Positions 29,501 to 38,313 of a DNA stretch of 64,000 bases are shown here, one piece after another. Below the pieces are notes generated by a model. The model was not told the DNA's origin. It made no database searches and saw only the letters and a program-made list of their open reading frames with translations. Source of the DNA: an uncultured Bacillota bacterium (lineage in GTDB: Bacteria; Bacillota_I; Bacilli_A; RFN20; CAG-826); assembly GCA_949293555.1 (NCBI GenBank), contig CASFDV010000002.1, positions 42,210-106,209 of the forward strand. Direction: 5' to 3'. A program made the position numbers and the translations under genes. Positions within the stretch are counted from its first letter, which is position 1. Each line of letters starts with the position of its first letter.

Positions 29501-31018
29501 TTACTGGGTACTTCTGGCAAAGATTTTGCGTGTAAACCCAATGCCCCATCTCCGAGTTGGTTTTGAGCAAAGGCAGAATCCGCCGGATACGGCAGCAGCG
29601 ATTCCCACTCCGATAAAACCGTTGGCGACGAACTGGGCAGCTGGGGCAAGAGAGAACAGGGATGTTAGGTAGAGTGATAAAGATGCTTCCCCGAGGAATA
29701 GGAAGGGCATAAGAATCATAAAGACACAGGTCATGTCAAATTTCGTGGCGAACACCTTCTTGTAGAGGAAGTAGGTCGTTCCCGGGATGCTTACGAGGCA
29801 GTAGACGATAACGTTTGCCCATGTCACCCCCAGGATTCCGAAAGCGAATACCAGAGACAACTTGAGAATTAAGTGGGCGATGGCGGTCGCGACGGGGACC
29901 GCCATGTCCTCTTTGAAGAGGCCGGATGCGTCGCGGAACGTGGCAGAAACCCAGGCGTATAGGTTCACGAAGCTAGCGGTCGACAGGGAAAGAACAAGGG
30001 GCCACCCTTCCGTGAATTCCGATCCGTAGAAGAAGGACACGAACGGGGTGGATGCGGCGGCGAACCCTACGTAAACAACCGAGGACAGGAGGAAACCTCC
30101 CATCGACATGATGTCGAAGTAGCGTTTGAAGGCCTCTTTCCCTTGGCTCTTGTAGGCATGCCCGATGACAGAGACCATCGCGGATATCCCTGCCCCAAGG
30201 ACGTTCACCAAGGCGGTTGAGATCGTCGCGTAGTTCGAGTAATGCCCGAGCACGGTCACCGAGATGACGGAAGAGATGAGAATCGTGTCCAGGCTGTTCG
30301 CGAAGATGCCGCTGATGCGGTGGAGGAGGTTCCCGCGGATGAGCTTGAACACCTCTTTCTTCTCTTCGGGGGATATGGTTCCCGACAGCTGGAAGATGTC
30401 CTTGTGGTTTCTTGTACCTGCCCAGAGGAGGACGTACTGCAAGGCGAGGTTCACGAGGGAGAACGAGCTGAAGAGAAGGAAGTTCGGATAGACGTAGGCG
30501 AAGATGATTTGGAGGACGTGCTGGACGATCGTCGCCAGGGAACTGGCGAGGTCCTTCTTGTAGTTCTCTTTGTATGCGGCCAGGAGCGTGCCCTTGGCGC
30601 TGAAGAAATACACGCAGCCTGTCCCTAGGAGATAGGCCGCATAGGAAAGATAAATGTCCCAGGTAACCTCCGCGCCCTTGGAAAGGAAGGGAAGGAGCGC
30701 CCCCGCCACCGCTCCAGAAGCAAGGATGATTATCCCAATAACGATGTAGATTCTGCGGAGATAGTGATAGTAGGCCGCGACCTTCTCCTTGTCCTCCTTC
30801 AGGATTGGATCATAGAGGCAGAAGGCAATCGCGCCTGCGAATCCGACCTCCACGATCGTCAGGACGCCGAAGATGCTGTTGAAGAGCTGGGTGAACCCTT
30901 GGTAGTCGACCCCGAGCATGTGGACAAGCGCCCTTAGGGCGAAGAAGTTGAGGATGACCGAGACGACCCTGAGGCCGATGGAGGTCAGCGAGTTTAGGAG
31001 AGCGCGTTTCTTGTCCAT
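29501..31018 (-). CDS. Wzx-type polysaccharide flippase
   Basis: About 505 residues with roughly 12-14 membrane segments in the MOP/RfbX pattern. The early motif LTSIGLRVVSVILNFFALRALVHMLGVDYQGFTQLF and LLTIVEVGFAGAI are typical of the polysaccharide-transport (Wzx) family. It flips undecaprenyl-linked repeat units to the outer face for the Wzy-like proteins. I chose ATG 31018 (MDKKRALLNSL); the frame is open upstream to 31081, where it touches the ATPase stop. It is convergent with the G9 glycosyltransferase and on the opposite strand to most pathway genes. Confidence 0.82.
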   Translation of the reverse strand: MDKKRALLNSLTSIGLRVVSVILNFFALRALVHMLGVDYQGFTQLFNSIFGVLTIVEVGFAGAIAFCLYDPILKEDKEKVAAYYHYLRRIYIVIGIIILASGAVAGALLPFLSKGAEVTWDIYLSYAAYLLGTGCVYFFSAKGTLLAAYKENYKKDLASSLATIVQHVLQIIFAYVYPNFLLFSSFSLVNLALQYVLLWAGTRNHKDIFQLSGTISPEEKKEVFKLIRGNLLHRISGIFANSLDTILISSVISVTVLGHYSNYATISTALVNVLGAGISAMVSVIGHAYKSQGKEAFKRYFDIMSMGGFLLSSVVYVGFAAASTPFVSFFYGSEFTEGWPLVLSLSTASFVNLYAWVSATFRDASGLFKEDMAVPVATAIAHLILKLSLVFAFGILGVTWANVIVYCLVSIPGTTYFLYKKVFATKFDMTCVFMILMPFLFLGEASLSLYLTSLFSLAPAAQFVANGFIGVGIAAAVSGGFCLCSKPTRRWGIGFTRKIFARSTQ

Positions 31019-31080
31019 GGCTTCGGAAGAGAATGATAGGCGTTTAGGAGCGAAGGTTGTTACTTCTAATGGTCCTTCCA

Positions 31081-32205
31081 CTAATCTGCCGGGGCGCCGC
31101 CGAAGCCTCCGCCTTTGTAGATCTTGGCAAGGTTATGCACCTCCCGTATCTCTTTCCCTGTAAGTTCCGAAAGGGCCTCGACTTTTTCGCAGTCCATCAG
31201 GAAGATGCAATCCGGCCTGGCGATCAAATTGCTCATAAGGTCTGTGTTGTGGGTCGTCAGCAGGGATTGAAATTTTTTCGACTCATTTATTAGCCCGACG
31301 ATTTCCCTGGCGACGGCATAGTGGTAGGGGGCATCGAATCCATCGACCAGGAGGAAGGAGAGATCAGGGGAGCGCCTTTTCCAGTAGAAGAGGGCTATCA
31401 AGGCTTTCGTTCCTGTGGAAGCGATTTCGGTTAGGTCGATCGAGCGGCCTTTGAATCTTGCCGCGACCGTGCGGAGCTTCCTGCCGCTCAGATCGCGGAC
31501 AGGGCCCTCTTCCAGAGGAAGGATTATGCCGGCCTTGTCTCTTAGGAATTGCTCGAGCCCTTTGATTCTTCCGTCGCGGGCAATCTCATCTGCCATGTCT
31601 TCCAGGCGGGGACGAGATCCTTCTTCATTCGGGAGCGGACGCAATAAGAGCATCCGATCCACGAAATCGACGAGCTGCCCGTAAAGGGAGTCGTGAGGGA
31701 ACGAGAGGAAGTTGGCGAGGGAGAAGAAGGCGGAGACCTGCGGCGATATGGCTTGGAAGTTGATGTTCTCCGTCCCGGGGATGCTGCACTCCACGCTGGC
31801 GCCGCGTTTGTCCAGGACAACCTCCCCGTTCACCTCCATCTTCTCGCAGGAAACTTCGAAAGGCGAAGGCTTCCCGTATTCATAGACGAGCCGCTTCCCC
31901 TCTCCGAAAGAGAACTCATAGCGGAACACGGCCTCCTTCGCCCCATCCCCGTTCAGGAAGGACAGGGGATTGCCCGGGGGAAGCGAAATCTTTCCCCTGA
32001 CTAGGTTCCGGTTGACCTGAATGTCGATGATCGCCTCCGTGAGGGAAGACTTGCCGCATCCGTTGGGTCCGTAAAGGAGGGCATGGTTGACCCTCCCGTT
32101 TTTGATAAGCCCTTCGTTGAAGTCGTAGTGCCTCGGCCTGTCGAAGCGAATCTCCGTCCTCTTTGCGAAGCCCCGGAAGCCCTGGACGCTGATGGAATCT
32201 AGCAT
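31081..32205 (-). CDS. RecF/AAA_15-like ATPase with altered Walker B
   Basis: 374 residues. N-terminal SISVQGFRGF strand and Walker A YGPNGCGKSS (about residues 45-54) are those of the SMC/RecF-like AAA_15/AAA_21 ATPases. Near the C-terminus comes LSFLLVDGFDAPYHY, where related proteins have DEFDA; the catalytic Glu is replaced by Gly. Then LLTTHNTDLMSN, the H-loop. Such proteins occur in defence modules (OLD, PtuA, Abi types) and in orphan settings; no nuclease domain is visible here. GGAGGA stands 8 bases before ATG 32205 and TATAAT at 32239-32244 (minus strand), which decides this start over the one at 32238. Confidence 0.75.
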   Translation of the reverse strand: MLDSISVQGFRGFAKRTEIRFDRPRHYDFNEGLIKNGRVNHALLYGPNGCGKSSLTEAIIDIQVNRNLVRGKISLPPGNPLSFLNGDGAKEAVFRYEFSFGEGKRLVYEYGKPSPFEVSCEKMEVNGEVVLDKRGASVECSIPGTENINFQAISPQVSAFFSLANFLSFPHDSLYGQLVDFVDRMLLLRPLPNEEGSRPRLEDMADEIARDGRIKGLEQFLRDKAGIILPLEEGPVRDLSGRKLRTVAARFKGRSIDLTEIASTGTKALIALFYWKRRSPDLSFLLVDGFDAPYHYAVAREIVGLINESKKFQSLLTTHNTDLMSNLIARPDCIFLMDCEKVEALSELTGKEIREVHNLAKIYKGGGFGGAPAD

Positions 32206-32509
32206 GGCTTTAGTCCTCCGTATATTTTCTACGGACATATTATAAGACTCCTATCCTGCATTCACCCTACCTATAGGGGCCTTGCTTCGTAATCTGCCCC
32301 GATAAGATGAGAAAGCCCTCCCCTTCAGGGGGAAAATTCCCCAGCACTTCTTTCCAGCGAACTGGCGCAAGCGTTTTGGGTTTTGCTACTTAGCGGTAGA
32401 TTTGTCGAGTCCAGGGATTGATACCAAAATTGGGTAGGCTAAAATACGCTGATTTGAAGAAGTGCTACTCCTTCAGATGGGCGGCTTGGGGACATTTAGG
32501 AGGGCTGTT
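32206..32509. promoter_or_regulatory. Divergent intergenic region with two promoters
   Basis: The minus-strand TATAAT at 32239-32244 serves the ATPase with a leader of about 27 bases and a GGAGGA ribosome site. On the plus strand TAAAAT at 32440-32445 precedes a leader of about 58 bases and AGGAGG six bases before ATG 32510. Both genes therefore use conventional Shine-Dalgarno initiation, unlike many others here. Between the promoters a short CCCC-TTCA-GGGG hairpin (near 32320) is the only other structure I see. Confidence 0.5.
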
Positions 32510-33184
32510 ATGAAGCCACGTTATGAATATGTTCCCGATCATGAGTGGAGGCCTGTTAAAGAACGCCTTAACTCTCTGCTCCGCCAACTTCAGAGTTTGG
32601 TCTTTGAGGAATTGAATGTCCGTATCTCCTATAAGTTTGTTGGAAGCTCCAACCGGGATGGCGGCAATTTCATCACTAGGATTAGGGGAGGGAACAAGGG
32701 CTATGACTTTGATGTAGACCTATTTGTTGACCCCCCGTCTTCCGGCGGATATTGGACCGCCGATTCGATACGGCTTGGAATCCTGGACTGCTGCAAGTCG
32801 GTCTTCAAGAAAGCTGGGTATCAGTTTCCAGAAGACAGGACATCGGTCGTTCGGGTTAAGTTTTTGGATGAACGGAATCGAAACATCCTCCACTCCTGTG
32901 ACCTTGCCGCCTTTCAGGATCTGGGTGACGAGAAGGGCCTTCGCTACTGTAGGAAATATGACGACGGCTCTTATGGGTGGGTTTTGCGCGGAGGCCACAG
33001 CAAAGAGGCGGAACGGAAGCTGTCTTGGCTAAAAGAGTATGTTCCCAATTGGTATGAGCTTTTACGAGAGGAATACCTCATACTCAAAAATGTAAACCAA
33101 GACGAATCGAAGGCGTCCTTCCAACTGTTCAATGAGGCTATTGCAAACGTCTATAACCAGGTGCAGCAAACGCTTCGGCAGTAG
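32510..33184 (+). CDS. Pol-beta-type nucleotidyltransferase domain protein
   Basis: 224 residues. Motif FVGSSNRDGGNFIT (GS helix) followed by GYDFDVDLFVD supplies the GS and DxD acidic pair of the pol-beta/CD-NTase superfamily, and HSCDLAAF offers a third Asp. The C-terminal half is helical and charged. It could make a nucleotide signal (CD-NTase-like), modify an RNA, or act as an antitoxin of the MNT type; the sequence alone does not decide. AGGAGG six bases before ATG 32510 fixes the start over an upstream GTG at 32462. Divergent from the ATPase gene; A+T-rich. Confidence 0.6.
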   Translation: MKPRYEYVPDHEWRPVKERLNSLLRQLQSLVFEELNVRISYKFVGSSNRDGGNFITRIRGGNKGYDFDVDLFVDPPSSGGYWTADSIRLGILDCCKSVFKKAGYQFPEDRTSVVRVKFLDERNRNILHSCDLAAFQDLGDEKGLRYCRKYDDGSYGWVLRGGHSKEAERKLSWLKEYVPNWYELLREEYLILKNVNQDESKASFQLFNEAIANVYNQVQQTLRQ

Positions 33185-33204
33185 GAAGTTTGTTCTAACC
33201 TTAG

Positions 33205-33246
33205 GAAAAAACCGTCTAATCCATTGGGTGGGGTGAGGGACGGTTT
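33205..33246 (-). terminator. Hairpin terminator between convergent genes
   Basis: AAACCGTC and GACGGTTT form a stem around a loop of about 20 bases; on the minus strand it is followed by a T-run (GACGGTTTTTTCC). It would end transcription of the LicD-like gene. Confidence 0.5.
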
Positions 33247-33250
33247 CTCC

Positions 33251-34105
33251 CTACCCCTTCCTTCCCAGCCGGAAGTCCATGTGGGCGACGATCTTCGTCG
33301 GAAGGAGGGATTCGTCCGGCATCGCCTCCCAGTCCCGGTTCCGGTAGTCGCCGTAGACGAGCCTGAGATACCCCTCGATGTCCTGGGGGACGGGGAACTC
33401 CCTCCCGTGGAAGGAAAGGGTCCTGTCTCCCTCCATCATCTCCCTTGGATAGACGGAATCCGGGAAGACGGAGTCCGAGTAAAGGTCGAGCCAGGCCTCG
33501 GGGAGGGAGCCGTCCTTGGGCGCCATCTTCCTTTCGAGGGCCTTTCTCCTTTTCATGAGCGACTTCTCGCTCGTGAGCCTCGAGATAAGGCGGGAGAAGG
33601 GGCCCGCCATCTTTTTCTTCAGTTCAGCCGGCGCGAGCTTGAGGGCGATCCTCCTCTCGTTCCTCTCCACCTGGAGGCGGAGCCTGGCGAGCTTCGTCAT
33701 CTTCCCGGTCCTCGAGGGATCCAGGGGCCGGATCTCCACCGCGACCCCCTTGTCCTCGAGCCCCTGCTCGACTTCAGAGGGGATCTCCACCAGGGTGAAG
33801 CGCTCCCTCATGCGGAGGAAGCCCTCCGGATAGCGGCCGTCCGTCGTGTGGTCCTGGAGGGCATATAGCCTCGAGAGCATGTTCCCGGTCGAAAGGAGGA
33901 TGCGGAACACCTCGTAGTCTTCCCTCGGCATCAGAAGGACCGCCTTGTAGGACCACGGGAGGAAATCCTCCTTGAGATAGGCCCCGAGGAGGGTCTCCCC
34001 TCCCAGGAAGAAGCGGATCTTTTCCTCCTGGCACACCCGGAGGATCTCGACGAGCCCCCCGAAGAGGGCTTCCTGGAGCTCCTCGTACGTCTTGTTCCCA
34101 GCCAT
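33251..34105 (-). CDS. LicD-like protein lacking the acidic metal-binding cluster
   Basis: 284 residues. The N-terminal region FFLGGETLLGAYLKEDFLPW and LLMPREDYEVFRILL aligns with LicD-family phosphotransferases, which attach phosphocholine or other phosphodiesters to surface glycans. However the usual IPWDDDIDI reads LPWSYKAVLL, so the three consecutive Asp residues expected to bind metal are gone. The late motif LPTKIVAHMDFR is not the usual one either. The protein may be inactive or have a new role. TATACT at 34113-34118 lies seven bases before ATG 34105. Divergent from ugd. Confidence 0.6.
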   Translation of the reverse strand: MAGNKTYEELQEALFGGLVEILRVCQEEKIRFFLGGETLLGAYLKEDFLPWSYKAVLLMPREDYEVFRILLSTGNMLSRLYALQDHTTDGRYPEGFLRMRERFTLVEIPSEVEQGLEDKGVAVEIRPLDPSRTGKMTKLARLRLQVERNERRIALKLAPAELKKKMAGPFSRLISRLTSEKSLMKRRKALERKMAPKDGSLPEAWLDLYSDSVFPDSVYPREMMEGDRTLSFHGREFPVPQDIEGYLRLVYGDYRNRDWEAMPDESLLPTKIVAHMDFRLGRKG

Positions 34106-34112
34106 ATGGGGA

Positions 34113-34118
34113 AGTATA
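34113..34118 (-). promoter_or_regulatory. -10 box of the LicD-like gene
   Basis: TATACT on the minus strand with seven bases to the ATG at 34105; it forms a divergent, leaderless promoter pair with the box at 34162-34167. Confidence 0.45.
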
Positions 34119-34161
34119 GACGAGGAAGCCCCCTTTCGCGCGGGGGCTCTTCCCGAGGTGC

Positions 34162-34167
34162 TAGAAT
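34162..34167 (+). promoter_or_regulatory. -10 box of the ugd operon
   Basis: TAGAAT with six bases to the ATG at 34174. Transcription should begin at the A of the start codon or one base away. Confidence 0.5.
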
Positions 34168-34173
34168 TCTTTC

Positions 34174-35415
34174 ATGCGCATCACTGTGGTTGGCCTAGGC
34201 TACGTGGGGCTCTCCCTCGCCCTCCTCCTTTCGGAGAAGGACGAGGTGAGGGGCCTCGACGTCGACGAAAGGAAGATCGCCCTCCTCAAGGAAGGGAAGT
34301 CCCCGATCAAGGATCCCCTCATCGAGGACTGGCTCGGGCATCGGGAGGGGCTCCGCTTCCATCCCACCCTTGACCCCGAGGAGGCTTACAAGGACACCGA
34401 GATGGTCGTCCTCGCCGCGCCGACCGACTACGACCCGAGGAAGAACTACTTCGACACCTCGCGCCTGGAGGAGGCGATCGAGACCGGGCTCCGGATGACC
34501 GAGGGAAGGAAGGTCCCCTTCATCATCAAGTCCACGATCCCCTTCGGCTACACCGCCTCCCTCAAGGAGAAGTACGGGAAGGACGTCTTCCTCTTCTCCC
34601 CGGAGTTCCTCCGCGAGAGCCACGCCCTGGAGGACAACCTCCATCCCTCGCGGATCATCGTGGGCGGGGACTTCTCCGACCCCTTCCTCAAGGAAGGCGC
34701 GGCCCTCTTCGCGAGCCTTCTCAAGAGCCAGGCCGGCCAAGGGACGCCCGTCCTCTTCATGGGAAGCGGGGAGGCGGAGTCCGTGAAGCTCTTCGCGAAC
34801 ACCTACCTCGCCCTCCGGGTCGCCTTCTTCAACGAGCTCGACACCTTCTGCGAGGTGAGGGGCCTTTCTTCCTCGGAGGTGATCAAGGGAGTCTCCCTCG
34901 ATCCCCGGATCGGGGACTTCTACAACAACCCCAGCTTCGGCTACGGGGGCTATTGCCTTCCCAAGGACACCAAGCAGCTCCGGGCGAACTTCGAGAACGT
35001 CCCCGAGACCCTCATAAGCGCCCTCGTGGAAAGCAACCGCACGAGGAAGGACTTCATCGCCGAACGGACGCTGGAGAAGGCCGGCTTCTTCGGCGAGGAG
35101 CATGAGCGAGGGGAAAACGGCGTCCCCGGGAAGGAAGTCGTCGTCGGGGTGTACCGCCTGACGATGAAGTCGGGCTCGGACAACTTCCGGAGCTCCTCCA
35201 TTCAAGGAGTCATGAAGCGGATCAAGGCGAAAGGCGCGAAGGTCATCGTCTACGAGCCGATCCTCAAGGAGTCCTCCTTCTTCGGAAGCGAGGTCCTCCG
35301 GGACTTCGACCGCTTCGTCCAAGAGTCCGACGTCATCCTCGCCAACCGGGTGGACGAGAAGATCCGCCCCTACATGGGGAAGGTCTACACCAGGGACCTC
35401 TACGGGAGGGACTAG
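34174..35415 (+). CDS. ugd: UDP-glucose 6-dehydrogenase family
   Basis: 413 residues. Oxidises UDP-glucose to UDP-glucuronate using NAD+. N-terminal GLGYVGLSLALLLS Rossmann motif, the FSPEFLRES substrate motif and the catalytic cysteine C261 in GYGGYCLPKD are present. The substrate could also be another UDP-hexose, but the next gene is a UDP-glucuronate-epimerase-like protein, which favours glucose. Leaderless promoter at 34162. First gene of a three-gene precursor operon with the epimerase and glf. Confidence 0.92.
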   Translation: MRITVVGLGYVGLSLALLLSEKDEVRGLDVDERKIALLKEGKSPIKDPLIEDWLGHREGLRFHPTLDPEEAYKDTEMVVLAAPTDYDPRKNYFDTSRLEEAIETGLRMTEGRKVPFIIKSTIPFGYTASLKEKYGKDVFLFSPEFLRESHALEDNLHPSRIIVGGDFSDPFLKEGAALFASLLKSQAGQGTPVLFMGSGEAESVKLFANTYLALRVAFFNELDTFCEVRGLSSSEVIKGVSLDPRIGDFYNNPSFGYGGYCLPKDTKQLRANFENVPETLISALVESNRTRKDFIAERTLEKAGFFGEEHERGENGVPGKEVVVGVYRLTMKSGSDNFRSSSIQGVMKRIKAKGAKVIVYEPILKESSFFGSEVLRDFDRFVQESDVILANRVDEKIRPYMGKVYTRDLYGRD

Positions 35416-35417
35416 GG

Positions 35418-36395
35418 GTGAGGATCCTTGTCACCGGCGCCTCCGGCTTCATCGGCTTCCATCTCGCCAGGCGCCTGTTGAAGGACGGGCACGAGGTGCT
35501 CGGGGTGGACGAGATGAACGCCTACTACGATCCCGCCCTCAAGGAGGGGAGGGAGTCTCTCCTCCGGAAGGAGTTCCCGTCCTATAGGTGCCTCCATTTC
35601 GGGGTGGAGGACGAGCGCCGGCTCGAGGAAGCCTTCGGGGAGTTCCGTCCGGAGGTCTGCTACCACCTGGCCGCCCAGGCGGGGGTCCGCCACTCGATCG
35701 AGGACCCGGGCTCCTATGTGAGGAGCAACCTCCTCGGGATGTACTCGGTCCTGGAACGGTGCCGCCATCATCCGGTGAAGGCGCTCGTCTACGCCTCCTC
35801 CAGCAGCGTCTACGGCCTCAACTCCAAGGTGCCCTACTCCGTCGAGGACAAGACGGACCGCCCCGTCTCCCTTTACGCGGCGACAAAGAAGGCGGGGGAG
35901 GAGATGGCCTATAGCTACAGCCGCCTCTACGGGATCCCGATGAGGGGCGTCCGCTTCTTCACCGTCTATGGTTCGTGGGGGAGGCCCGACATGGCCTACT
36001 TCTCCTTCACCGAGAAAATCCTTCGGGGGGAGAGGATCGTCCTCTTCAACGACGGGAAGATGGAGAGGGACTTCACCCACGTGGGGGACATCGTCGAGGG
36101 GCTCGTCCGGATGGGGGAGAGGGAAGTCCCGAAGGACGAGGACGGCACTCCCCACTGGATCTATAACCTCGGGAACAGCCATCCCGTCCCCCTCCTGGAG
36201 TTCGTCAGGACATTGGAAGAAGTTCTTGGGAAGAAGGCCGAGCTTTCCTTCGCTCCCATGCAGAAGGGGGACGTCGCGCGGACATGCGCGGACGTGAAGG
36301 AGACCGAGCGGGACTTCGGCTTCGCCCCCCGCACGCCTCTTTCGGAAGGGCTCCGGGAGTTCTATTCGTGGTACCGGGAGTGGAAAGGCCTATGA
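35418..36395 (+). CDS. UDP-glucuronate 4-epimerase-like NAD-dependent epimerase
   Basis: 325 residues. Extended short-chain dehydrogenase: GASGFIGFHLA at residues 7-17, YASSSSVYGLN, and the Y-x3-K motif in SLYAATKKAGEEM. RFFTVYGSWGRPDMAYFSF is the signature seen in UDP-glucuronate 4-epimerases (Cap1J/GAE type), which give UDP-galacturonate. GTG start at 35418, two bases after the ugd stop. The stop overlaps the glf start (ATGA at 36392). Pairing with ugd supports the assignment. Confidence 0.87.
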   Translation: MRILVTGASGFIGFHLARRLLKDGHEVLGVDEMNAYYDPALKEGRESLLRKEFPSYRCLHFGVEDERRLEEAFGEFRPEVCYHLAAQAGVRHSIEDPGSYVRSNLLGMYSVLERCRHHPVKALVYASSSSVYGLNSKVPYSVEDKTDRPVSLYAATKKAGEEMAYSYSRLYGIPMRGVRFFTVYGSWGRPDMAYFSFTEKILRGERIVLFNDGKMERDFTHVGDIVEGLVRMGEREVPKDEDGTPHWIYNLGNSHPVPLLEFVRTLEEVLGKKAELSFAPMQKGDVARTCADVKETERDFGFAPRTPLSEGLREFYSWYREWKGL

Positions 36396-37495
36396 AGGAA
36401 TACGACTATCTGGTCGTCGGGGCGGGGCTATACGGGGCGACGGTCGCCCACTTCCTCCGCAAGGCGGGGAAGAGGGTCCTTGTCCTGGAAAAGGAGGATC
36501 ACTCCGCGGGGATCTGCCACCAGGAGAGGGAGGAGGGGATCTTCGTCCACACCCACGGCGCCCACATCTTCCACACCTCGGACGAGGAGGTATGGTCCCT
36601 TGTCACCTCCTTGACCCCGTTCCGCCCCTACGTGAACCAGCCGAAGGCGAACTACCACGGGCGCCTTTACTCGATGCCCTTCAACATGAATACCTTCCAC
36701 CAGCTTTGGCCGGAGGTCGTCACGGAGGAGGACGCCCATAGGAAGCTGGAGGAGGAATGCGCCCCATACAAGGGGATCGACGATGGGACGGTAGAGGGCT
36801 GGTGCCTCTCCCACATCGGGCCGACCCTCTACGAGACCTTGGTGAAGCACTACACGGAGAAGCAGTGGGGCCGTCCCTGCTCCGAGCTGGACAGCTCGAT
36901 CATCCGGCGGCTGCCCTTGAGGTTCCGCTACGACGACAACTATTTCAATGACATATGCCAGGGGCTGCCGGAGAAGGGCTATGACGCGCTCGCGGACTCC
37001 CTTCTTGAGGGCGTCAAGGTTCTCTATGGGGTGGATTTCCTCGAAAAAAAGGAGAAATGGATGGGTCTTGCGGAGAAAACCATCTATTCCGGCCCGATCG
37101 ACGCGCTTTTCGGGTATTCGGGGGGCACTCTTTCCTGGCGAACCCTGAAATTCGAGAAAGAGACCCTAGACCAAGAGGATTTCCAAGGCATGGCGGTCAT
37201 GAACTACACGGACGAGACCGTCCCTTGGACGAGGATCGTCGAGCACAAGCACTTCCTCGGGGACGTCTCCCCGAGGACGATCGTCACCCGCGAATATAGC
37301 GACGAGTGGACCCCGGGAAGGGAAGCCCTCTATCCCCTGAAGGACGAGAGGAACCTGTCCTTGGCGGCGCGCTACAAGGAGCTGGCCCTCCAGGAAGGGA
37401 TCCTCCCCGGAGGAAGGCTCGGCACCTACCAGTACCTCGACATGGACGACGTGATCCGGCTCGCCATCGACGATGCCAGGAAGATCCTTTCCTAA
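36392..37495 (+). CDS. glf: UDP-galactopyranose mutase
   Basis: 367 residues. FAD enzyme that converts UDP-galactopyranose to UDP-galactofuranose. N-terminal dinucleotide motif [14 protein letters not shown], then [13 protein letters not shown] and [19 protein letters not shown], and the late TREYS and YQYLDMD motifs are all typical. It shares the ugd operon and would use UDP-Gal from GalE (13544). Galactofuranose in the polymer is therefore likely. The frame overlaps the previous stop by 4 bases. Confidence 0.94.
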   Translation: MKEYDYLVVGAGLYGATVAHFLRKAGKRVLVLEKEDHSAGICHQEREEGIFVHTHGAHIFHTSDEEVWSLVTSLTPFRPYVNQPKANYHGRLYSMPFNMNTFHQLWPEVVTEEDAHRKLEEECAPYKGIDDGTVEGWCLSHIGPTLYETLVKHYTEKQWGRPCSELDSSIIRRLPLRFRYDDNYFNDICQGLPEKGYDALADSLLEGVKVLYGVDFLEKKEKWMGLAEKTIYSGPIDALFGYSGGTLSWRTLKFEKETLDQEDFQGMAVMNYTDETVPWTRIVEHKHFLGDVSPRTIVTREYSDEWTPGREALYPLKDERNLSLAARYKELALQEGILPGGRLGTYQYLDMDDVIRLAIDDARKILS

Positions 37496-37532
37496 GGCCT
37501 TCTGCGGATACCATCCGGGGGCTTCCCTCGCC

Positions 37533-37557
37533 TATAATGCGCATAAGCGCAAAGGAG
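37533..37557 (+). promoter_or_regulatory. gpmA promoter and ribosome binding site
   Basis: TATAAT at 37533-37538 and AAAGGAG at 37551-37557, six bases before the ATG at 37564. This is a conventional short leader with a Shine-Dalgarno sequence, in contrast to the leaderless genes. Confidence 0.5.
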
Positions 37558-37563
37558 CATCTA

Positions 37564-38271
37564 ATGGTCAAACTAGTACTGATCCGCCACGGCCAGTCCA
37601 TGTGGAACCTCGAGAACAAGTTCACGGGCTGGACCGACGTCGACCTCTCGCCGAAGGGAGTGGAGGAGGCCACCGAGGCCGGGCGCACCCTAAAGAAGGA
37701 CGGCTATACGTTCGACGTCGCCCACACCTCCGTCCTCATGAGGGCGAACAAGACGATGGACCTCGCCCTCAAGGAGCTGGGGCTCGAGGGGATCGAGAAG
37801 CACTACAGCTGGCGCCTCAACGAGCGCCACTACGGCGCCCTCCAGGGCCTCAACAAGGCCGAGAGCGCGGTCAAGTGGGGCGACGAGCAGGTGCACATCT
37901 GGCGGAGGAGCGCCAATGTCCAGCCGCCGGCCCTTACCAAGGACGACCCCCGCTGGCCCGGGAACCAGGAGCTCTACCGCCACCTCGTCGAGACCGGCGA
38001 GATGGAGGAGGAGGACCTCCCCCTCACCGAGTGCCTCGTGGACACCGCCAGGAGGGTGAAGCCCTACTTCGACAAGGAGATCGCCCCCGCGGTCAAGTCC
38101 GGGAAGAAGGTCCTCATCGCCGCGCACGGCAACAGCCTCCGCGCCCTCGTCATGGAGCTCGAGCACCTGAGCGCCGAGGAGATCGTCGGGGTGGAGATCC
38201 CCACGGGGAAGCCCCTCGTCTACGAGCTCGACGAGAACACCCTCGAGGTGCTGAACAAGTACTACCTCTAG
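37564..38271 (+). CDS. gpmA: 2,3-bisphosphoglycerate-dependent phosphoglycerate mutase
   Basis: 235 residues. Glycolytic interconversion of 3- and 2-phosphoglycerate through a phosphohistidine. Begins [15 protein letters not shown] with the phosphorylated His at position 9, then [16 protein letters not shown] and the second His in [12 protein letters not shown]. The start at 37564 is fixed by the AAAGGAG site. Strong codon bias towards C/G-ending codons fits a highly expressed gene. A clear terminator follows at 38290. Confidence 0.97.
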   Translation: MVKLVLIRHGQSMWNLENKFTGWTDVDLSPKGVEEATEAGRTLKKDGYTFDVAHTSVLMRANKTMDLALKELGLEGIEKHYSWRLNERHYGALQGLNKAESAVKWGDEQVHIWRRSANVQPPALTKDDPRWPGNQELYRHLVETGEMEEEDLPLTECLVDTARRVKPYFDKEIAPAVKSGKKVLIAAHGNSLRALVMELEHLSAEEIVGVEIPTGKPLVYELDENTLEVLNKYYL

Positions 38272-38289
38272 GAAAGGGACTAGCGAGAA

Positions 38290-38313
38290 GGCCCGGGCGA
38301 CCGGGCCTTTTCT
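38290..38313 (+). terminator. Rho-independent terminator of gpmA
   Basis: GGCCCGG, loop GCGA, CCGGGCC and then TTTTCT. It borders the stop codon of the convergent patatin gene. Confidence 0.85.

Noticed and set aside
32206..32238. Upstream ATG at 32238 as start of the RecF-like ATPase
   Set aside because: That ATG directly abuts the TATAAT box, so it would lie upstream of the transcription start; ATG 32205 has a strong GGAGGA site.
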